From Saccoglossus kowalevskii (taxonomy: Eukaryota > Hemichordata > Enteropneusta > Harrimaniidae): a DNA stretch of 53,366 nucleotides. Below, piece after piece: positions 48,052 to 53,366 of the stretch. The stretch covers positions 4,124-57,489 of the forward strand of contig NW_003107109.1 of NCBI RefSeq assembly GCF_000003605.2, written 5' to 3'. The translations under genes and the position numbers were made by a program. Below the pieces are notes generated by a model. It made no database searches. It was not told where the DNA came from and saw only the letters and a program-made list of their open reading frames with translations. The number at the start of each line of letters is the position of its first letter. Within the stretch, counting starts at the first letter, position 1.

Positions 48052-48103
48052 GAGGTAGACATATTCCTGTGTCTACCTGCTGACATATTCGTATGTCTAC
48101 CTC
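48052..48103. repeat. 12 bp perfect inverted repeat
   Basis: GAGGTAGACATA (48052-48063) and its complement TATGTCTACCTC (48092-48103), with further GTCTACC and GACATATTC repeats inside, so the segment can fold in more than one way. Confidence 0.5.
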
Positions 48104-48239
48104 GATCCGGGTAACTTTTACCTGATTTACGCCAATAACTTGTCATGGGGAGAACGATATGCGGCAATATTCATGAATTGATTAGTTTACCAGGTTTCCG
48201 TTCACTATTTGATTATCTTATTGGAGAGACAACTAGGAT

Positions 48240-49900
48240 TTTGTATCGATTTTGCGTGATTTTTAGTCGCGCATGCCTTGAGTTTCGCCAGCGCGCTCAG
48301 CTACGTGCTTTGAGACATTCGATCTGCGATTGCGCAGTTCGTCTACCTAAAGAATGTTCATCCCAACAGCGGTGGACATACGGTTTTATAGACTTTTGGA
48401 GCTTCGGGTCGCTGAAACTGTCCATTCCTATAACTTGCGCCCTCTGGTGACGGGACGCTACTGTGACGTCAACATGACGTATATGTGTAAATATTAAATA
48501 AAAAGGGGCAATAAAAGTCAAATGAATTGATGATTTAATGCTTATGTGAAAACTTATGTGATTTTCCCAGTGTTATCTCTGAATGTTTTCGACGTGTAAT
48601 TTGTACAATCTCAAAGCGCAGATTTAGGCTGAGGGGTCGTAAACGAACTTTTGAAAAGACCGTAACATAAAATCCAACAACTAGGCTTGTACGTGGGATT
48701 TTAAGTTATATCATTCCTAATATATCTTTTCGCTCAGCTTGGAAAATACTCGTGACATATTGATGTGGTTCTTACGTCAATCGTATTTTTCCCGAGATTT
48801 TCCCTAGCTGATTGAAGACAAATATTGGGGATTATATTATAGAATTGTCAATACTAGGAAATTGTATGGATATGAATACAATGTTGCTTTCGGAAACGAA
48901 TAAATCAGAAGATATTCAGGAGAAAAAGAGATTGTGAGGCAACAAGTATTTAATACTAACATCGGCATCAAATAAAATTGTTCATAGCAAATAATAAAAG
49001 GTTTTCAACAGTGAAATCAGACAATTTTCTAAGGACGTCGTCGTCTGCTCTGTAGGCCAATGCGCACTCGGTCGTCGCGTTTCATCTAGCACGTGCACTT
49101 CTAGATTCCGCGACTGATGCCGCTGTCATATATTGTGACCACCCGACTGGGTCTCCCGATCGTGTTGATAAATCAAGATTAGCCTGGGGTTGATTTATCA
49201 AAGCAATATGGATAAACGAAGTGGGAGTATGTCTACAGAGCGGAGGACAGAGAGGTGAATTTGTTCTGCTTTTCGTAGTGAGTAGTACTGTACTGTTACC
49301 TTATTTGCGAAACGAGATCGACGAAAGCCTGACGTGACTTCTATTTCCTCAGTGGCGACTCTACGGTAAATGTCACTGTCCGGGATCACAGTTTGCATAA
49401 GTATCCGTGTTCTCAGGTGTGTTTTTTTTATTTATACAGTCACATTAAAATCGCTATTGTTTCTCCTTCTAGGATGGCTACTACCACAGGGGCTTTTTAA
49501 CTGACGGCGAATTCCTTCGCACTTCGTGTTCGCACTACAGGGAATTCGCCGTCAGTTGACAAGTCCCTGTGCCTCATCGACCCTGCAGGTCGGCGATCTC
49601 TCTTACTGAGACAGCGCTTCATGTGACAACATAGCGCCATGTGCTTAACACCCACTAGCTTTAGCAATGTTCGTTCGCTCACTGCCCCTTTCGTTTGGAC
49701 TGAAAGTACTTGTTAATAAACGGCCTCGCGTAGCATTTGAAAATAACTATTACGCAGAAAGAACAGTTGCTAATAGCATCTCCCATGATGATTTCATAAC
49801 ACTCATGGCCCATGTGCATTCTGGCATACACGACCCGCGGCGGCGGCGATCTGAGTGAGAATATACGTAGCGTAGTGCGAGGCCGCGTGTACTCATTTCA
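48240..49900. other. GC- and CpG-richer block, possible promoter region
   Basis: More CpG-rich than its surroundings. It includes NRF1-like GCGCATGC/TTGCGCAG (about 48268-48335), a CTCF-like motif (48437-48450 minus), a CRE (48464-48471), a CCAAT box near 49058, a TTGATAAATCAA inverted pair (49165-49201) and a long hairpin (49485-49571). A minus-strand open segment (49300-49398) ending at an AAG|GTAACA donor could be a first exon, but I found no convincing partner. Confidence 0.35.
49485..49571 (+). ncRNA. Long hairpin, pre-miRNA-sized, candidate small RNA precursor
   Basis: Two 31 nt arms (49485-49515 and 49541-49571) pair at 30 of 31 positions on the + strand (28 Watson-Crick, two G-U, one mismatch) around a 25 nt loop, 87 nt in all. 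The inner 17 bp (AACTGACGGCGAATTCC and complement) are perfect. Size and shape suit a microRNA precursor, but a foldback transposon remnant is also possible. I do not recognise either arm as a known microRNA. Confidence 0.4.
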
Positions 49901-51018
49901 ACGTTACTGCACCCCACGCATAAGCTATTCTTTCACTCGCAATGTGAGTGATTTAAAATACAATACTATTTGACGAACTAAAATTAGTTTCATTTCTTAG
50001 TTTGTCATATGAGATTGTGAACAGAAATTTCAAGAAAGACGTTTCAAATTAGGCAAATTCAGAGGCCTGTGACTGTCACGAAAATGTTCACTGTTGAATG
50101 TTCAAGCATTTCTGCTTTTTAGTGACAGCAAATCCACTATTACTCAATCACACTTTGTACTCCATGTATTTGCAGGGTTCACGCCTCGGTCGCAAATATA
50201 TGTCGCACAAAGTTAGCTTTTGTCCATTATGCTTTGGTGGGTAGTTCATTATTGTTGAAATAATTGAAGGTTATTCGCGGTTAATACTGAATATAACGCG
50301 TGGTAATGTGGACAAGCGAATGTTAATTATTCTGCAGTTTCTGGCAAGAACTGAGTATTTTTTGTGTGTGTGTGATAAATTCGGAAACAACTTCGAATGC
50401 ACTGTAACAAGGATATTCATAATAGCCAAGTTGCTACAGTCTGTTGTTGATAGACTGTATCTAAAGTAAACTTCACTTTATTTAGCTGATCCCAACCATC
50501 CCATTAGCGTTTTGTTCTTTGCCAAAAACTAGTGAAATACCTCATGTAGGAACACCAGTTTCGACGTTAAAATCAACAATGATGACGCGACACTGCAAAC
50601 TGTTCGACACTGGTACTTTTTAAATTTGCGGAAAAGAGATGATGTCATTTTGGTGGATTCTGGGTTGCGGTTTGCGTGCTGTTGTTATTTTTTACTCAAA
50701 AATGTTATACTTGTTTTGGAGTTGCGTTTTTCGTACCGTTGTTTTTGACTCCAAAATATCACACAGGCCAAAACATATTAACATGGAGTCGAATAATTTT
50801 TTTTTTATCATATACCACCAATACAATAGGACACCGTGATTAGCACGGTTGCCCATATTTTGTTTTGAACTTCATACACCCGTCGTGATTTTTTTTGTAT
50901 CCTTCCATTCTCGCACTACATATAAAGTCACATAGAATATGATGGGATCGTAACAAGATATGACGTGTTAGAATTAGAAATATCTCCCTACGGCATACAC
51001 TAACTTACTAACGCCTTG
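49901..51018. other. Intergenic DNA
   Basis: Nothing supported. Small open frames such as 50639-50839 look random. Confidence 0.4.
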
Positions 51019-51024
51019 TTTATT
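51019..51024 (-). terminator. Candidate poly(A) signal for the minus-strand two-exon gene
   Basis: AATAAA on the minus strand about 185 nt after the TGA of the candidate gene. Confidence 0.35.
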
Positions 51025-51208
51025 TTTTTTAAAGGAAATCAAGCATCAGTGTTACGTGATAATTAACTCAATTTGACTTGCAAATGTATGCATTACCCTT
51101 TAACAAAAACACAGCCCTCAGGGCCATTGTATACACTGTCGTTTGTTAAATCTCTTGTATCCTCTAGTGAGTTGTAAAACAAACACCGTCGCCTTCTCGT
51201 GCTGGCAT

Positions 51209-52970
51209 TCAATGTAATTGTGTGAATATCTGATACAAAGAATGTAATTTCCCATTTTGGGAAGAAAGAATTGCATCACTTAGCGGAGATAAAGCAATCT
51301 TATTATCCCTGTCAATGTTTGTACTAGTGACAAGTATGGTCATTGTGTCTTTGACGTACGCTGTTCTCATTTGCCAAAACCATTCCCCATTTATCAAATC
51401 CTAAATGAGATAATAAAATGAAAAAAAAAAATACTTTTACTCGGGACTCGTCTATCTAATAAGTGAGTAGACAGGCAGCGTTATGGTATTAGGAACTCCC
51501 TAAATTAGAGAAGATGGGCAAGGTTATAATATTAGGAACTCCTTAAGTTAGAATGAAATTGTAAAATTCCCTAAACACCGTACGGGGGTTTTCATTTGGT
51601 ATATCTGCTCATTAATCCGTCGATTACTTCGCTGTCATTACCGCTGTCATTATTTCCTCTTTTAATCCATTTCCCAATCGGGAATCGGTGACGGTTTACG
51701 TTTTTTTTTTTCTTTCCTTTTTTGTATAGCACTTAGCTGACAGAAACCAAAGCATCGAAACTAAAAACGACGGAAACAGTCCTGTGTGTATGTTGCAACC
51801 TCATTTGACGGAGGTCGCTCGGCGAATATAAAATGCGTATAACGTAGTTTTATTTTCTAGATAAGACCGCGAAGCGTCAAGGTCCATTAACCCATACAAT
51901 ATAAATTTATGCATCATGTGATCATTTTAATTATTTTGACGTTATTTTTGTTTTCATTGGGGAATTACGAAAAGGAATTTCTAAATATGGCCTTCACGAT
52001 TATGGGTTTATACTAGATGTGTTCTATGTCTCATTTTAGACAATGTTTGAGTGAGAGATATAGAATGTACGTTACATTAGAATGAAAATACAACCATACA
52101 ATGCGAAGCACATAGCTGCGTAAGCAGACAGTCACGTCTCAGCCAAATTGTATAACCGGTTTAATAATAAATGACGTCTCCCACACTACAATATCAGTTA
52201 TCGAATTCTCGCTAATCTTTTCCAGTCCTTCTGCATTTCTCGATCCGATAAAAACCACGAGGGACGTACGATAAAGACATATGTTTTGATCCGACTTACT
52301 GTATGTCGCCGAGAGTTGGTGTACTGATGCGTGCGTGTTTTTGATAAAATCAACGACCGTTCAATAGGAATTATTAGAATTCCAGTTATGTTAGTTGCCA
52401 ACCATTAAAACAAATGTTCAGATTTCTATTATTTTTTTAATACGGTTCTATTTTATGCTGTCATTCAAGATATCTATCGATCAAAACCCGGGTTAAACAT
52501 TTCATTCGTTTACATGATATGAAGGCATTATTGTTGTTTTCAAATGTGCCGGTACATATGGTCGTCACAAATAATTATAGAAAATCTGACAAACGCAATT
52601 TATAAGTGAACATAAGGCTTTAAAATATATTTATAATGGAAATTGTTCTAGAAGGTTTTGTTACTGCGTCAGGATAACTAAATTGTGTTTATTTTGATAT
52701 TGGAACAATCAGTCAACATTAAAAAAAAAGTAATAATTTAAAATTTAAATTTTGTATTATGACGAGCAATGGACAATTTACCTCTTCATGCGCAATACCA
52801 TGAATAACATAGAGTTTACTTTGAGTTAATTGCATCGCTGTCGCAATAAATGTCCCTGTACTGCACATCGCTAATAAAGTTACAACATATTGAATTGGAT
52901 TTACGTACATGTCAATTACAATAGAAACTACCATCAGAAAATATGCGAGGAGAAAGCTAGAACGATCCAT
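51209..52970 (-). CDS. Candidate two-exon gene, 126 aa protein with two hydrophobic segments
   Basis: Not recognised. Exon 1 runs from the ATG at 52970 to 52782 (63 codons), ending GAAGAG|GTAAAT. Exon 2 runs 51400 to 51209 (63 codons plus TGA) after an acceptor with a T-rich tract (TTATTATCTCATTTAG). Both joins are phase 0. An in-frame TAG 27 nt upstream of the ATG supports this start, and AATAAA follows the stop by about 185 nt. Residues 5-23 (SFLLAYFLMVVSIVIDMYV) and 28-48 (YVVTLLAMCSTGTFIATAMQ) are hydrophobic. The rest is polar, with GEWFWQMRTAYVKDT early in exon 2. It may be a small membrane protein. The exon 1 part alone, or both, could still be chance. Convergent with the GlyR-like gene, 17 kb away. 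Confidence 0.45.
51401..52781 (-). other. Intron of the candidate minus-strand gene
   Basis: 1381 bp, GTAAAT...CATTTAG. A minus-strand frame at 52198-52401 lies within it and could hide an extra exon; no clear paired splice sites keep phase 0. Confidence 0.4.
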
Positions 52971-53015
52971 AAACCGGCCTCCGCCTCGATCTCTCTATTT
53001 CTACTTTGCGCCGCG

Positions 53016-53366
53016 TTTATGATATTGTTTTGGCCCATACCTCTGCATTGAATCGTGTATATAACCACAGTCCCTCTATCTATGATAGAGGGACTGTGGT
53101 ATAACATTGTTTTGGCCTACACCTCTGTATTGCCTCGTTTGTATAACATTGTTTTGGCCCACACCTCTGTATTGCCTCGTTTGTATAAACATTGTTTTGG
53201 CCCACACCTCTGTATTACCTTGTTTGTATAACATTGTTTTGGCCCTCACCTCTGTATTGCCTCGTTTGTATAAACATTGGTTTGGCCCACACCTCTGTAT
53301 TGCCTTGTTTGTATAACATTGGTTTGGCCCTCACCTCTGTATTGCCTCGTTTGAGCAATGTTTGTT
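53016..53366 (+). repeat. Minisatellite of 42-43 bp units, cut by the window end
   Basis: Units of the form AACATTGTTTTGGCCCACAC then CTCTGTATTGCCTCGTTTGT start at about 53016 (diverged), 53103, 53145, 53187, 53230, 53272 and 53315. A 37 bp hairpin (53064-53100) interrupts the array after the first unit. The frame at 53107-53316 is an artefact. Confidence 0.9.
53064..53100. repeat. Perfect 17 bp hairpin with 3 nt loop
   Basis: ACCACAGTCCCTCTATC, loop TAT, and the exact complement. It stands inside the 42 bp minisatellite and is not part of the repeat unit. Confidence 0.85.

Noticed and set aside
48145-48521. Open frames of 101 (plus) and 74 (minus) codons in the CpG-richer block
   Set aside because: The two strands are equally open, no domain is recognisable, and a splice from the 49300 candidate exon to 48447 would need an acceptor with a poor pyrimidine tract.
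53107-53316. Cys/Leu-rich frame near the right end
   Set aside because: It is a translation of the 42-43 bp minisatellite.

Overview
ORGANISM AND OVERALL CONTENT. The window is animal genomic DNA: AT-rich, mostly non-coding, with long GT-AG introns, many minisatellites, TTAA-flanked miniature transposons and a mariner transposon. The one gene that can be read with confidence is a glycine-receptor alpha-type Cys-loop anion channel on the + strand. Its exon sizes and phases nearly match the vertebrate GLRA genes. Together with the repeat content this suggests an invertebrate deuterostome (hemichordate- or amphioxus-like), but the species cannot be fixed from the sequence. LAYOUT. 1-2670: upstream DNA with a small TTAA-flanked MITE (940-1101). 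2674-2720: a compact promoter-like block (CRE half, E-box, POU octamer, TATA-like). 2893-33530: the GlyR alpha-like gene in eight coding exons (2893-2969, 3603-3691, 21020-21087, 26985-27205, 29373-29455, 29616-29750, 29908-30269, 33252-33530), which join in frame to 437 residues. Intron 2 (17.3 kb) and intron 3 (5.9 kb) carry most of the repeats: a gapped MITE, a MITE fragment, a TTACRTAA-type tandem repeat, a nearly perfect 9 x 48 bp minisatellite 56 bp after exon 3, and a decayed mariner (24536-25724). Intron 4 ends in a 6 x 44 bp minisatellite whose unit copies the start of exon 5. Intron 7 has a diverged tandem duplication and an intact-ended TTAA MITE. 33531-51000: intergenic DNA with a possible poly(A) signal, a GT-rich minisatellite beside an assembly gap, a C-rich stretch, a higher-order 59/66 bp repeat, a fossil Ty3/gypsy-like gag region, a second copy of the first MITE, CTCF-like and ZNF143-like motifs, and a long RNA-like hairpin (49485-49571). 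51019-52970, minus strand: a candidate two-exon gene for a 126-residue protein with two hydrophobic segments, not recognised. 53016-53366: a 42/43 bp minisatellite running off the window. HOW THE PARTS RELATE. The GlyR-like subunit should form a plasma-membrane, ligand-gated chloride channel. Its binding-site loops differ from vertebrate GlyR alpha1 at positions known to set agonist choice: loop B reads Y-G-F where human alpha1 has F159-G-Y161. Its natural ligand may therefore not be glycine alone. No operon-like or functional link is visible between this gene and the small minus-strand gene. Three assembly gaps (14878-15177, 25919-26176, 37882-38429) limit the reading.
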